From: Rodentibacter caecimuris
Lineage (GTDB): Bacteria; Pseudomonadota; Gammaproteobacteria; Enterobacterales; Pasteurellaceae
Reading direction: 5' to 3'
Length of the DNA stretch: 64,000 bases
Assembly: GCF_001019715.1 (NCBI RefSeq)
Contig: NZ_BBXJ01000001.1
Coordinates: 2,046,001 to 2,110,000 of the forward strand
The number at the start of each line of letters is the position of its first letter. Within the stretch, counting starts at the first letter, position 1. The notes under the pieces are model-generated. The model worked only from the letters and a program-made list of their open reading frames with translations, searched no databases and was not told the DNA's origin. The translations under genes were made by a program, and so were the position numbers. Shown piece by piece: positions 1 to 9,805 of this stretch.

Positions 1-344
1 TTGCCTTGGCATATGTCGTACCAACGTTGTAGTTTGCCTACCATTTCTTCTAATTGTTTAATTTGTTGATTTAATGTAGTGATATGTTTTGCCGTTAATG
101 CTTTCACTTCACCGCTGCTACGGGCAGGGTTATCTTGAAGGGCGAGTAATTGCCCGATTTGCTGTAAGGAAAACCCTACATCTCTTGAATGACGAATAAA
201 ATGTAATCGTTCAATATCTTTTTCTTCATAATGACGATAGCCGGAGAAGTTTCTCTGTGCAGGTTTAATTAAACCTAATTTCTCGTAATCCCGAATTTGT
301 TTTGCGGTAAGACCGCTTAATTTTGCAGCTTCACTGATATTCAT
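1..344 (-). CDS. cueR: MerR-family copper regulator, CueR-like (partial)
   Basis: Probable copper-responsive MerR-type regulator. The reading frame starts at 344 and runs off the left edge, so about 114 residues are visible. The N-terminus (MNISEAAKLSGLTAKQIRDY) is the MerR winged-helix domain, followed by the wing (sGYRHYEEKDIERL) and a dimerisation helix. The visible part ends in WYDICQG, where CueR proteins begin their Cys-x7-Cys metal loop; the rest of the loop lies outside the window. It is divergent from the copper chaperone and ATPase genes, with a MerR-type promoter between them. The metal (Cu or Ag) is inferred from this context. Confidence 0.85.
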   Translation of the reverse strand, partial: MNISEAAKLSGLTAKQIRDYEKLGLIKPAQRNFSGYRHYEEKDIERLHFIRHSRDVGFSLQQIGQLLALQDNPARSSGEVKALTAKHITTLNQQIKQLEEMVGKLQRWYDICQG

Positions 345-353
345 AAAAACACC

Positions 354-384
354 TTGACCTTTACCTTAAGTTAAAGTTTATAGT
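354..384 (+). promoter_or_regulatory. MerR-type promoter/operator of the copper operon
   Basis: A TTGACC -35 box (354-359) and a TATAGT -10 box (379-384) are separated by 19 bp, the long spacer typical of promoters twisted open by MerR activators. An 18-bp near-perfect dyad (359-376, centred on CTTAAG) fills the spacer. The site lies between the divergent regulator and the copZ-copA genes, so copper-induced transcription of these genes is the natural reading. Confidence 0.75.
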
Positions 385-427
385 AGCCAGTATTAATTTT
401 TATTCAATAGAAAACAAGGAGAAAATG

Positions 428-634
428 ATGAAAAATGTTCGTTTAACCGTAACAGGGATGCATTGTGGCGGCTGTGTAAAAAGTGTAACGCGCGTATTAA
501 AAGAATTAGATGGCGTAGCGCAAGTGAATGTTGCCCTTGAGGGGTATGCAGATATTCAATTTGATGAAAGTAAAGTTTCTGTCACCCGGTTAATTGATGC
601 TATAGAGGAGGCAGGGTTTGACGCAACAGAGTAA
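428..634 (+). CDS. copZ: Copper chaperone, CopZ-like HMA protein
   Basis: Small soluble heavy-metal-associated domain protein of 68 residues that should carry Cu(I) to the adjacent P-type ATPase. The metal site is the MHCGGC loop (GMxCxxC) near residues 11-16. Two ATG codons are adjacent (425 and 428); AAGGAG at 416-421 is better spaced for the second. The 3' end overlaps the start of copA by 17 bp, so translational coupling is likely. In other species this family is also annotated as a mercuric-ion scavenger, but the MerR/CopA context favours copper. Confidence 0.85.
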   Translation: MKNVRLTVTGMHCGGCVKSVTRVLKELDGVAQVNVALEGYADIQFDESKVSVTRLIDAIEEAGFDATE

Positions 635-2792
635 AAAAATTGCTCTCCAAATTGAAGGTATGACTTGCCAATCTTGTGCCAGCAGAATTGAAAAAGTTCT
701 CAATAAAAAAACTTTTGTGGAGCAGGCAAATGTGAATTTTGCGGTAGAAGAGGCGCAAGTGGTATTTGATTCGACACAAGCAACCACAGAAGATATTCTT
801 GATATTCTTCATAAAACGGGGTTTAAAGGGATTTTAAAAAACGACCGACAACCTCTGCTACGGGAGAACAAAAAAACGCCTTGGCGACTTTGGCTATTAT
901 TGTTAATTAATATTCCTTTTTTAGTTGGGATGATTGGAATGTTGATTGGCAATCATCACTTGATGTTACCCCCTATGTGGCAATTTGTGTTGGCAACCAT
1001 TGTACAATTTGGTCTCGCTATTCCGTTTTATCAAGGTGCGATTGGGAGTATCCGTGGTGGGTTAGCAAATATGGATGTACTCGTTAGTAGCGGTACACTA
1101 ACTATTTATTTGTATTCCTCTTATATGCTGTTTTATCACACTGCACAAGGGCATGATGCATTGCATCACATCTATTTTGAAGCCGCTGTTATGGTGATTG
1201 GCTTTGTTACTCTTGGTAAGTTTTTGGAAGATCGAACCAAAAAACATAGCTTAAACAGTCTGGATTTATTATTACAACTTACCCCGAAAAAAGTGAATGT
1301 TTGGAATGGTGAAACATGGCAAGCGATTCCGCTTGATCAAGTGAAGGTAGGTGATGTATTACTTGCCAATTATGGGGAGCGTATTGCTGCGGATGGCGTT
1401 GTTGAAGTCGGTTCAGGGTGGTGTGATGAAAGCCATTTAACCGGTGAATCCATGTCTGAAATGAAGCAAGTTCAAAGTACGGTATTGGCCGGCTCAATGG
1501 TGACTGAAGGCAGTTTAACTTATCGTGCCAATCAACTTGGTTCGCAAACGTTGCTTGGCGATATGATGAAGGCGCTTTCCGAAGCACAGGGCACAAAAGC
1601 ACCGATCGCCCGTTTTGCAGATAAAGTTGCTAGTGTTTTTGTCCCTACAGTTCTCATTATTGCGGCGATAACGTTCGGTCTAACTTGGTGGAGTACGGCA
1701 GATATTGGTATGGCAATTATTCATTCGGTCGCGGTGTTAGTGATCGCCTGTCCTTGTGCCTTGGGGCTTGCCACGCCGGCCGCTATTATGGCGGGAATAG
1801 GAAAAGCAGTGAATACCGGTGTTTGGTTTAAAGACGCTGCAGCCATGGAAGAAACTGCCTATGTAGATACTGTTGTGTTAGATAAAACAGGCACATTAAC
1901 GACTGGTAAACTGACAGTCGCGACAGTGTGGCAACCTGAAAGTGCGGTTATTTCCGAAAAAGATTTGTATCGTGTAGCTGCTGCGGTAGAACAACACGCT
2001 ACGCATCCTATATCAAGAGCAATAGTGCGTTCAGCATTAGAAAAAATATCGACAATACCGACCGCACTTTCTGTAAAAACGGAAGTTGGTGAGGGCGTTT
2101 CAGCGGAGGTTGGGGGGATTGGTTTTATTAAAGTGGGTACACCGGAGTTTTGTGGCTTTTATTTACCGAGTCAACTTGATGGTATATGGGATATTGCAAG
2201 TATTGTGGCAGTTTCTATTAATGACGAAATCGCCGGTGCGTTTGCCTTAACCGATACATTACGCGAGGATAGTAAACAGGCAATTGAAAGATTACAGAAA
2301 AATAATATTGATGTGATTATTATGAGCGGTGATCGCCAACCTGTTGTGGATTATGTCGCACAACAGCTTAATATTGCGACCGCATTCGGTAAACTCAGCC
2401 CGCGTGATAAAGCAGCAAAAATTCAGACCTTACAACAAGAAGGACATGTTGTTGCCATGGTGGGCGATGGTATTAATGATGCTGCGGCATTAGTAATGGC
2501 AAATGTGAGTTTTGCGATGAAATCAGGTTCTGATTTGGCTGAGCAAGCGGCTTCCGTGACACTAATACGTCAATCGGTAAACCAGCTTGTCGATGGAATT
2601 TTTATTGCACAATCAACATTAAAAAATATCAAACAAAATCTCTTTTTTGCGTTAGTTTATAATGTTCTTGGGATTCCTCTTGCCGCCTTGGGTTATTTAA
2701 ACCCGGTCATTGCTGGAGCCGCGATGGCATTAAGTTCCGTTTCCGTGTTAATGAATGCATTAAGATTAAAACGATTGAAAATTGAACAATAA
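618..2792 (+). CDS. copA: Cu(I)-exporting P1B-type ATPase CopA
   Basis: Copper efflux ATPase of 724 residues in the inner membrane. One N-terminal HMA domain carries MTCQSC (C17, C20). Further motifs are TGES in the actuator domain, the intramembrane metal site CPC (about 378-380), the phosphorylated aspartate in DKTGT (D422), the THP motif of the nucleotide domain and GDGIND (about 616-621). The start is TTG at 618, preceded by GAGGAG at 605-610 inside the end of copZ. A single N-terminal HMA makes it shorter than E. coli CopA, as is usual in Haemophilus. An uptake-signal core lies inside the gene at 2061-2069. Confidence 0.95.
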   Translation: MTQQSKKIALQIEGMTCQSCASRIEKVLNKKTFVEQANVNFAVEEAQVVFDSTQATTEDILDILHKTGFKGILKNDRQPLLRENKKTPWRLWLLLLINIPFLVGMIGMLIGNHHLMLPPMWQFVLATIVQFGLAIPFYQGAIGSIRGGLANMDVLVSSGTLTIYLYSSYMLFYHTAQGHDALHHIYFEAAVMVIGFVTLGKFLEDRTKKHSLNSLDLLLQLTPKKVNVWNGETWQAIPLDQVKVGDVLLANYGERIAADGVVEVGSGWCDESHLTGESMSEMKQVQSTVLAGSMVTEGSLTYRANQLGSQTLLGDMMKALSEAQGTKAPIARFADKVASVFVPTVLIIAAITFGLTWWSTADIGMAIIHSVAVLVIACPCALGLATPAAIMAGIGKAVNTGVWFKDAAAMEETAYVDTVVLDKTGTLTTGKLTVATVWQPESAVISEKDLYRVAAAVEQHATHPISRAIVRSALEKISTIPTALSVKTEVGEGVSAEVGGIGFIKVGTPEFCGFYLPSQLDGIWDIASIVAVSINDEIAGAFALTDTLREDSKQAIERLQKNNIDVIIMSGDRQPVVDYVAQQLNIATAFGKLSPRDKAAKIQTLQQEGHVVAMVGDGINDAAALVMANVSFAMKSGSDLAEQAASVTLIRQSVNQLVDGIFIAQSTLKNIKQNLFFALVYNVLGIPLAALGYLNPVIAGAAMALSSVSVLMNALRLKRLKIEQ

Positions 2793-2822
2793 AATAAAGC
2801 GGAATTATCCGCTTTATTTTTT
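2791..2822. terminator. Bidirectional intrinsic terminator between copA and cpxA
   Basis: A 13-bp perfect stem (2791-2803 with 2808-2820) around an ATTA loop, AT-flanked on both sides, ends the converging copA and cpxA transcripts. Confidence 0.85.
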
Positions 2823-2826
2823 ACTA

Positions 2827-4221
2827 CTACTTATTCAACCAAAGCGGTAGCTCAATCGTAACGGCAAGTCCCCCAAGCTCACTTTTTTCAGCCCATACCT
2901 TACCTTGATGTTCTTTAATAATATTTAAAACAATAGTTAAGCCTAATCCTGTACCGCCTGTTGAGCGGGTACGAGCTTCATCAACGCGATAAAATGGTTG
3001 GAATATTTTTTCAAATTCGTCAGGGGATACCCCAAAGCCATTATCATCAATTCTGATCTTTAGGGTTTCTTCTTGAACAAAAATATTGAGTTTGATCTTA
3101 CTCTTGGTATATTTCAGAGCATTTCTAACAATATTTTCTACCGCACTTTGCAATAACTCCGGATCTCCGTTCAAAAATGGTTCGGAATCTGATAATTGAA
3201 AGCATTGTTCAAATTCAATATGGCCTTGTTTGGCTTCAAACATTGCATCTTGTACGACATCACGCCAAATTTTTTCAGCCGGAAAGATAGCGCTTTTTGT
3301 TTGTGTATTCATTTGTTGCCGAGAGAGAAGTAGTAGCTCATTAATCATTTTATCCATACGCGTAATTTCTTTCTCAATTCGTTGAACGGCACTATTACTA
3401 CCTGTTTTATGACGGACAAGTGCTACAGCAAGTTGGAGACGGGTCAATGGCGTTTTCATTTCATGAGAAATGGAAGATAACAAATTTTGTTGATTTGAGA
3501 CTAAACTATTAATCGCTGTTGCCATTCGGTTAAAACTTTGACCTACCTGGCGCAATTCCCACGGTCCGTCTTTACTTAATTGAGGATCAATTTTAAAATT
3601 TCCTAATGCTACATTGTTCGCTGCTTTTTGTAGGCGATAAATGGGTTTTACAATGGTATAGGTAAACCACCATAGTAATGGTGTGGTAGTCAATAAAGTT
3701 AATATTAATAATACTAATGGGTTGTCGATCATGTAACGAAGTATTTCTTGAGAAGGACTGGCATGAGAAATAAAGAAAAGTGAAAAGGGCTCATCAAAGC
3801 TGTCTACATACACTTGAAAAGGACCTGCAATCTGAATATTTACAAAGGCTTTTCTCATAGGGTGAGAGAAATTATTTGCCGTTTCGGCAAAGCGTTCTAT
3901 AAAGATTTTTTCTTCACTAAATGCGCCCAAAAATTCTTTGCGCTGAGGGTTGTAAATAACCGGGCGGGTTTCACTGAATCGATCAATAGGAAGTAAGGGA
4001 ACTTCAGAAAGAAGTGACTTAATTTTGTGATTACGAATAGATTCTACTAATTTTTTTTGATAACTGGCAATTTCAGGCTCCTGAAGCGTTGAGTAAAAGC
4101 GATTATCTAAATAGGGTAAGAGAAATAACGATACCATCATAGCAAAAAATGCGAGCCAAAAAGCTATAAAGGTACGGATAGTTAAATAATTTAAACTAAA
4201 CTTTTTTTTTCGATTCGGCAT
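2827..4221 (-). CDS. cpxA: Envelope-stress sensor histidine kinase CpxA
   Basis: Inner-membrane two-component sensor kinase of 464 residues, close to the length of E. coli CpxA. It has a first membrane helix (about 14-36), a periplasmic sensor domain, a second helix (about 165-190), a HAMP linker, the H-box SSISHEMKTPLTRLQ, and N, G1 and G2 boxes of the ATPase domain (DNGFGV, GGTGLGLTI). It phosphorylates CpxR, whose gene ends 5 bp upstream. The pair follows bamE on the same strand. The family responds to misfolded envelope proteins. Confidence 0.92.
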   Translation of the reverse strand: MPNRKKKFSLNYLTIRTFIAFWLAFFAMMVSLFLLPYLDNRFYSTLQEPEIASYQKKLVESIRNHKIKSLLSEVPLLPIDRFSETRPVIYNPQRKEFLGAFSEEKIFIERFAETANNFSHPMRKAFVNIQIAGPFQVYVDSFDEPFSLFFISHASPSQEILRYMIDNPLVLLILTLLTTTPLLWWFTYTIVKPIYRLQKAANNVALGNFKIDPQLSKDGPWELRQVGQSFNRMATAINSLVSNQQNLLSSISHEMKTPLTRLQLAVALVRHKTGSNSAVQRIEKEITRMDKMINELLLLSRQQMNTQTKSAIFPAEKIWRDVVQDAMFEAKQGHIEFEQCFQLSDSEPFLNGDPELLQSAVENIVRNALKYTKSKIKLNIFVQEETLKIRIDDNGFGVSPDEFEKIFQPFYRVDEARTRSTGGTGLGLTIVLNIIKEHQGKVWAEKSELGGLAVTIELPLWLNK

Positions 4222-4226
4222 AGAGA

Positions 4227-4931
4227 CTATTTACTAATTAAAAGATAACCACGTCCACGTAAAGTTCTGAACCATGGCAATCCGTCTTCTCTAGAGGGCA
4301 ATTTTTTACGTAGGTTTGACATATGCATATCAATCGAACGATCAAACGGTGCAAGAGGTTTCCCCAATACACTCATACTTAATTCCTCGCGAGTGATGGG
4401 CTTACCTTGAGAACGAATCAGCGCTTCAAGTAATGCAAATTCTGAGGCTGTAAGGAAAAGATCTTGTGTTTTATAGAATACTTGTTGATGACCTGAATGG
4501 AGTTTTAGCTCGCGGAAATAAGTCCAACCGCTTTCTTCCGGTTTGCTTTTTACATCTTCTAAATCTTCGGATCTTGTACTTCTACGTAAAATTGCTTTAA
4601 TGCGGGCAATCAGTTCACGATCATTAAACGGTTTTGGTAAATAGTCGTCTGCACCCAGTTCTAATCCTAATACACGATCAATTTCTTCGCCTCGGGCGGT
4701 TAACATCATCACGGGAACATTAGACTGTTGGCGGATACGTTTAAGCGTTTCGATACCGTTTAATACCGGCATCATGACATCTAACAAGATCAGTGAATAA
4801 TCCTGGTTGAGCTTATCCAATGCCTCTTGCCCGTTATTAGCAACATCAATATCAAAACCCGATAGAGAGAGAACTTCCGCAAGCAAGTCAGTTAATTCGG
4901 TATCATCATCAACTAATAAAATCTTTGACAT
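4227..4931 (-). CDS. cpxR: Response regulator CpxR
   Basis: OmpR/PhoB-type response regulator of 234 residues. The receiver domain has the acidic pocket VDDD (8-10), the phosphoacceptor D51 in LLDVMMP and the conserved lysine in LPKPF. The C-terminal winged helix ends in FRTLRGRGYLL. AAAAGG just upstream of the ATG serves as ribosome site. It lies 47 bp downstream of bamE and 5 bp upstream of cpxA, so all three may be on one transcript. Confidence 0.93.
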   Translation of the reverse strand: MSKILLVDDDTELTDLLAEVLSLSGFDIDVANNGQEALDKLNQDYSLILLDVMMPVLNGIETLKRIRQQSNVPVMMLTARGEEIDRVLGLELGADDYLPKPFNDRELIARIKAILRRSTRSEDLEDVKSKPEESGWTYFRELKLHSGHQQVFYKTQDLFLTASEFALLEALIRSQGKPITREELSMSVLGKPLAPFDRSIDMHMSNLRKKLPSREDGLPWFRTLRGRGYLLISK

Positions 4932-4978
4932 TATTAAACCTTTTTGTATGACTTATTGTTTAGTAAAACAAAAGGAAA

Positions 4979-5392
4979 TTACCAGAATCTCCACCAAGAT
5001 TTTTTGTTGGTGTCAGCATTACGCTCAATAATCGTGTTGTTTTCATTTTGTGAGGTCACTTCAGGTAATGGTTTATCCAGATTTGTTTCCGTCACAACAC
5101 CACGTTGGTCAAATTTTACGGTAAAAGTATGTTGTTCCGGGGCTTGGTAGGCGCGTTGTTGTAAAAACACATAATACCAAGTTAAGTTGCTATAAGGATC
5201 AATTAAGACAGGCGTTCCGAGTAAATATTGTACTTGTTGAACTGTCATACCCTGTTTAACTTGTGCTACGCTTGCTGCTTCTAAATAGTTGCCTTGTGGC
5301 ACATCAATACGATAAACGACTTTTTCAACTGTCGAACAAGCAGAAAGGCTAAGAGCCAATACTGTTGCACCAAAAAGAGTTTTGAATTGCAT
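4979..5392 (-). CDS. bamE: Outer-membrane assembly lipoprotein BamE
   Basis: Small lipoprotein subunit (137 residues) of the BAM complex that inserts beta-barrel proteins in the outer membrane. The signal peptide ends in the lipobox LSAC (Cys19). The SmpA/OmlA core is plain: YRIDVPQGNYL, then QGMTVQQVQYLLGTPVL and a WYYVF strand. The tail after the fold is longer than in E. coli and rich in Asn. Its place directly upstream of cpxRA joins barrel assembly to an envelope-stress system. Confidence 0.92.
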   Translation of the reverse strand: MQFKTLFGATVLALSLSACSTVEKVVYRIDVPQGNYLEAASVAQVKQGMTVQQVQYLLGTPVLIDPYSNLTWYYVFLQQRAYQAPEQHTFTVKFDQRGVVTETNLDKPLPEVTSQNENNTIIERNADTNKKSWWRFW

Positions 5393-5454
5393 TTTCTTTA
5401 CCTATTATTCACAATTTTTTTCAAATAATACCCAAAGTTAATTCTCTTGCCAAA

Positions 5455-6471
5455 CTAATTCTTTGATTTTAGGGCTTTTTGTAACTGATCTCTCAAGTTT
5501 GGCGGCAACCCTTTAATAACAAGTTCATCGTTCATTGAATCCCAATGAATTCGCGTATTGAGCAAATCCGCATCAAAACTTAATGTAATTCCCTTACCCG
5601 AACCGGAGAATTTTGTCAGGGATTTTAATGTGGAACGCACCGGCGGAATACTTTCCTCTAAACCATAATCCTGATTTTCTACAAAGGAAACAAAAGGGTG
5701 CTCGCTTAGAGTCGGCAGGGTGGCGGAAAGTTCCGCTAATTCAATTTCTTCGCCGGTGGCAAGTTGCCCTTTACAATAGTCAAAAACTTGTTTTTTTACC
5801 GCTTGGGTTTGTTCTTTATTGAGCTCACCCTGTTCACAATAATCACTGACAGCCTGCAATAAGCATTGATTTTGCAGCTGTGGGTTCAATCCTTCTTCTG
5901 CGCCTAAGAAATCCATAAAAAAGTCACTGATTTTTCTCCCAACCCGTCCTTTAATAAAAGTTAAATAACGATTGGAATTAGCGTTAATTTGTAAATCGGT
6001 TAGGTTCACCCTAGCGGCAATATCAAATTGTGTAATATCAAGATATTCTGTGCGTTGAATATCTAAATGTTCGTCCACCAGCATACTGTGTCGGCTGTCG
6101 AGCAAGGCGATAAATAGATAGTCTGTCGCTAAAAAATTATAGTGGCATAGAATGAGTGTGCCGCTGTCGGCAAAACTGTATTTGTTTAATTCGTTAGCGA
6201 GAAGTTTAGTTGCATATTGACTAAAGCCCAAAAATTCGATTTCTTGTTCCAACAAACGATTCAAATTCTGTGCAAATACCGAATTTTCTTGGAAGATACC
6301 GAAGGCTTTGGCTTTATTTTGATAAGCTTGGTGTAGTTGCAACATCATTTGCTCTACTTCCGGCGTAATTGGTAGGAGTTTCTCACGAAGAATACTTTCC
6401 ATTTTAGTATTCTCACCGTCAATTTGTTTGATAAGTTGATGTAGCACGATTTGATTCACAGTAATGCTCAT
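5455..6471 (-). CDS. yejK: Nucleoid-associated protein YejK (NdpA)
   Basis: Nucleoid-associated protein of the YejK/NdpA family, 338 residues from the chosen ATG at 6471. An in-frame upstream ATG at 6489 exists, but GAGGG at 6480-6484 is well placed for 6471 and the family starts [13 protein letters not shown]. Sequence blocks such as [18 protein letters not shown] are characteristic. It is divergent from yejL-yejM, as in enterobacteria. The family co-purifies with nucleoids; its molecular job is not well defined. Confidence 0.9.
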   Translation of the reverse strand: MSITVNQIVLHQLIKQIDGENTKMESILREKLLPITPEVEQMMLQLHQAYQNKAKAFGIFQENSVFAQNLNRLLEQEIEFLGFSQYATKLLANELNKYSFADSGTLILCHYNFLATDYLFIALLDSRHSMLVDEHLDIQRTEYLDITQFDIAARVNLTDLQINANSNRYLTFIKGRVGRKISDFFMDFLGAEEGLNPQLQNQCLLQAVSDYCEQGELNKEQTQAVKKQVFDYCKGQLATGEEIELAELSATLPTLSEHPFVSFVENQDYGLEESIPPVRSTLKSLTKFSGSGKGITLSFDADLLNTRIHWDSMNDELVIKGLPPNLRDQLQKALKSKN

Positions 6472-6607
6472 TTTATGTCCCTCTTTCAAAAACGTGGCAA
6501 ATTATAACCGCACTTTCTCTGTATTTCTGCAAGAAAAAAGAAATTATTTATGATCTGTAAAATAATCGGGTATCATAGAGCGAACTCTTTCTTTTATTTT
6601 TAATAAA

Positions 6608-6826
6608 ATGGCGCAACATTCTAAATATTCTGATGCACAGCTGAGCGCAATTGTAAATGATATGATTGCCGTACTAGAAAAACATAAGGCTCCGGTGGAT
6701 TTATCCCTGATTGCACTTGGTAATATGACAAGTAATTTACTCATAACCAGTGTGCCTCAAACGCAGCGGGAAGCCTTAGCACAAGTCTTTTCCAATTCTT
6801 TAATTAACGCAGTAAAAAACCCTTAG
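6608..6826 (+). CDS. yejL: UPF0352 family protein YejL
   Basis: Small conserved protein (72 residues) of the UPF0352 family: KYSDAQLSAIVNDMIAVLEK and ALGNMTSNLL are family hallmarks. All-helical, soluble, function unknown. Its stop is one base before the yejM start, so the two are an operon. A Hin-type uptake signal lies in its upstream region (6507-6515). Confidence 0.9.
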   Translation: MAQHSKYSDAQLSAIVNDMIAVLEKHKAPVDLSLIALGNMTSNLLITSVPQTQREALAQVFSNSLINAVKNP

Positions 6827-6827
6827 T

Positions 6828-8576
6828 ATGATTCGATTCAAAAAAGGCATGTTTAGCGGGAAACAGTACCGTGATGAAACCTCACGAAAAATATCGTGGG
6901 GGCATTGGTTTGCCTTTTTTAATATCATTATCGCTATATTAATTGGTGCGCGTTACGCTTTTCTAATTGATTGGCCGGACACTCTTGGCGGAAAACTTTA
7001 CTTTTTCGTTAGTTTGCTCGGGCATTTTAGTTTTAGTGTTTTTGCTATTTATTTATTGGTGATATTCCCGTTAAGTTTTATGGTTAAAAATCACCGCACT
7101 TTTCGTGGGTTAACGGTAATTCTGTCCACTATTGGTACAACGCTGTTGTTATTTGATACGGAAGTATTCCATCGTTTCAATTTACACTTATCTTCCGTTG
7201 TGTGGAACTTATTGGTGAATCCGGAAAATGGGGAAATATCACGGGATTGGCAAATATTTTTTGCACCTATGCCGGTTATTCTCTTGGTGCAAATGCTGTT
7301 TTCCCGTTGGAGTTGGGAAAAACTTCGCAGTTTGGAACGCCAAAAATGGCTGAAATCGGTGGGAATTTTCTTCACTTCGGCCTTTATCGCGACTCATCTT
7401 ATTTATGCTTGGGCGGATGCTTATTTATATCGCCCAATCACAATGCAACGCGCTAATTTCCCACTTTCTTACCCAATGACGGCTCGCTCGTTTTTAGAAA
7501 AACACGGGTTATTGGATGGTGAGCAATATACACAAACATTAGCGAAGGAAGGGCGGCTAGATGCGCTAAAAATTGCTTATCCAAAACATTCTTTGGTTTT
7601 CACACCAATGGAACAAAAACCGAATATTTTGCTCATTACGGTTTCGGGATTACGTTATGATTCTGTTTCCATTGAAACAATGCCAAAATTAGCGGAGTTT
7701 GCCGCTCATTCGACACAATTCACCAATCATTACAGTAGCGGTAATACGAAAAGTGCCGGTTTGGTGGGGATATTTTACGGTTTGAACGCGAACTATACGG
7801 ATAGCATTTTAAGTAATCACACCCCATCGGTATTGGTTGAAAAATTACAAGCGGAAAAATATCAATTCGGTTTATTTTCAGCAACGAATTTTAAAGAGAG
7901 TTTATTCCGCCAAGCGCTATTCCGCGGTATGAAACTGTCAAAAGGCAAATTCGGAAACGAAAGTGCGGTCAAAAATTTCAATGAATTTATCACAACAAGA
8001 AAAGCGAATAACCCTTGGTTTGCTTATCTCGATCTTGATTTAAACATTAGCAATATCTCGGAATACGCGCAGCATTTAATGCGTATGGATAAATTGATTG
8101 AGCAAGCATTAATGAATGTTCCATTGGAAAATACAATGGTTATTCTAACCACAGAACATGGTTTAGCTTTCAATGCGTTAAATGAAAAAGAACGGGAGAA
8201 TTATTTTGGGCGTGATCAAATTCAGGTTCCGTTATTGGTCTATTGGAAAGATTTACCAGTGGGGATCGAAAAAGGCTTGACAAGCCATACGGATTTACTG
8301 CCTGCGTTGATGAGAAATGTGTTTAATGTTCAGAATCCTTCCAAGGATTATTCGCAAGGGCATAATTTGTTTGAGCGAAACGGTGACGACTGGGTGCTTG
8401 TTTCTAATTATCGTTGGAATGTGTTGGTTCAGCCCGATGGCACGCAATATCATATCGATCGCAAAGGAAACTACAAAAAATTTGACCGCACTTATCAAGA
8501 GCAGTCTTCCGAACGTCCGCCTTTAGGTTTGTTCTTGGAAATGTTTAAGCGGGAAAATTCATTTTTTGATAAATAA
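6828..8576 (+). CDS. yejM: LPS homeostasis protein YejM (PbgA/LapC)
   Basis: Inner-membrane protein of 582 residues with five N-terminal membrane helices (about 25-190) and a periplasmic sulfatase-fold domain. It is the PbgA/LapC/YejM protein, which in E. coli binds LPS and the adaptor LapB to adjust LpxC turnover. The periplasmic domain keeps the family fold (PNILLITVSGLRYDSVS, TTEHG) but, as in the family, has a serine region rather than a clear sulfatase catalytic Cys/Ser. Translationally linked to yejL. Internal uptake signals lie at 7093, 7961 and 8485. Confidence 0.93.
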   Translation: MIRFKKGMFSGKQYRDETSRKISWGHWFAFFNIIIAILIGARYAFLIDWPDTLGGKLYFFVSLLGHFSFSVFAIYLLVIFPLSFMVKNHRTFRGLTVILSTIGTTLLLFDTEVFHRFNLHLSSVVWNLLVNPENGEISRDWQIFFAPMPVILLVQMLFSRWSWEKLRSLERQKWLKSVGIFFTSAFIATHLIYAWADAYLYRPITMQRANFPLSYPMTARSFLEKHGLLDGEQYTQTLAKEGRLDALKIAYPKHSLVFTPMEQKPNILLITVSGLRYDSVSIETMPKLAEFAAHSTQFTNHYSSGNTKSAGLVGIFYGLNANYTDSILSNHTPSVLVEKLQAEKYQFGLFSATNFKESLFRQALFRGMKLSKGKFGNESAVKNFNEFITTRKANNPWFAYLDLDLNISNISEYAQHLMRMDKLIEQALMNVPLENTMVILTTEHGLAFNALNEKERENYFGRDQIQVPLLVYWKDLPVGIEKGLTSHTDLLPALMRNVFNVQNPSKDYSQGHNLFERNGDDWVLVSNYRWNVLVQPDGTQYHIDRKGNYKKFDRTYQEQSSERPPLGLFLEMFKRENSFFDK

Positions 8577-8795
8577 ATGATAACAGCATTTTCATTCTGT
8601 TTTCTGATAAAAATGAATAGCTTTTTGGGGTTTAACCCTTTATACTCTCGCCTCAGTTTAAGACTGAAAAGATGTTATTAATGAAAATCCGTGAGTTTTT
8701 CATAACATTATTACAATGCTTCTCGCCACGTTTGTCGTGCCTTTCAATTAATACGCTTCTCGTCTTTTTGTCCTCATCCTTTTTATGGAGTTTGT

Positions 8796-9788
8796 ATGAA
8801 AAGCCATGTTCGTAGTTTTAAAACTTTTATTCGTGATGAAATCATTAAAAAAGGCGGTTGGGTCAATGCGCACGCTCACGCCGATCGTGCCTTTACGATG
8901 ACACCGGAAAAAATCGGGATTTATCATAGTAGTAATTTGCAACAAAAATGGGATTTGGTAGATGAGGTAAAACGGACTTCCAGTGTTGATGATTATTACG
9001 CACGCTTTTGTCAATCTATTGAATTAATGATTTCTCAGGGGGTAACGGCGTTCGGTACATTTGTTGATATTGATCCGATTTGTGAGGATCGCGCAATTAT
9101 CGCTGCGCATAAAGCCCGTGAAGTTTATAAACACGATATTATTCTTAAATTTGCGAATCAAACCTTAAAAGGCGTTATTGAACCGACGGCACGGAAATGG
9201 TTTGACATTGGTTCGGAAATGGTCGATATGATTGGCGGCTTGCCTTATCGTGATGAATTGGATTATGGGCGTGGACTTGAAGCGATGGATATTTTACTCG
9301 ATAAAGCCAAATCGCTCGGTATTATGTGCCATGTTCACGTAGATCAGTTTAATAATCCAAGTGAAAAAGAAACCGAACAACTTTGTGATAAAACTATCGA
9401 ACATGGAATGGAAGGGCGAGTTGTGGGGATTCATGGCATTTCAATTGGCTCTCATTCAAAAGAATATCGTTATAAACTTTACGAAAAAATGCGTAAGGCA
9501 AAAATGATGATGATTGCCTGCCCAATGGCATGGATTGATAGTAACCGTAAAGAAGATCTTATGCCGTTTCATAATGCCTTAACCCCCGCAGATGAAATGA
9601 TCCCGGAAGGTATTACCGTTGCACTGGGAACGGATAATATTTGTGATTATATGGTGCCACTTTGTGAAGGTGATCTATGGCAAGAATTAAGTCTGCTTGC
9701 GGCAGGCTGCCGCTTTCCACATCTAGATGCGATGGTTGATATTGCAAGTATGAATGGACGTAAAGTATTGGGATTAGAGCCTATTTGA
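8796..9788 (+). CDS. Amidohydrolase, cytosine-deaminase-like
   Basis: Metal-dependent hydrolase of 330 residues. Metal and substrate motifs of the amidohydrolase superfamily are in order: NAHAHAD (HxH), HVHVDQ, a later HG, and GTDN near the C-terminus. The overall pattern resembles cytosine deaminase/atrazine hydrolase-like members, but the substrate cannot be read from sequence. GGAG precedes the ATG. A stem (9806-9833) follows the stop. The gene stands alone between yejM and the tRNA-Val array; homologues occur at this place in Haemophilus. Confidence 0.8.
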   Translation: MKSHVRSFKTFIRDEIIKKGGWVNAHAHADRAFTMTPEKIGIYHSSNLQQKWDLVDEVKRTSSVDDYYARFCQSIELMISQGVTAFGTFVDIDPICEDRAIIAAHKAREVYKHDIILKFANQTLKGVIEPTARKWFDIGSEMVDMIGGLPYRDELDYGRGLEAMDILLDKAKSLGIMCHVHVDQFNNPSEKETEQLCDKTIEHGMEGRVVGIHGISIGSHSKEYRYKLYEKMRKAKMMMIACPMAWIDSNRKEDLMPFHNALTPADEMIPEGITVALGTDNICDYMVPLCEGDLWQELSLLAAGCRFPHLDAMVDIASMNGRKVLGLEPI

Positions 9789-9805
9789 TTGACTTTTTTA
9801 ACCGG

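Noticed and set aside
2827-4931. Other OmpR-type two-component pairs (for example a PhoB/PhoR or QseBC type)
   Set aside because: The kinase length, the FRTLRGRGYLL ending of the regulator and the D51 context fit CpxA/CpxR best.
8672-8815. Short hydrophobic reading frame (MLLMKIREFFITLLQCF and on) before the amidohydrolase
   Set aside because: It has no good ribosome site, overlaps the downstream start in another frame and has no known relative. It could be a leader peptide but cannot be supported.
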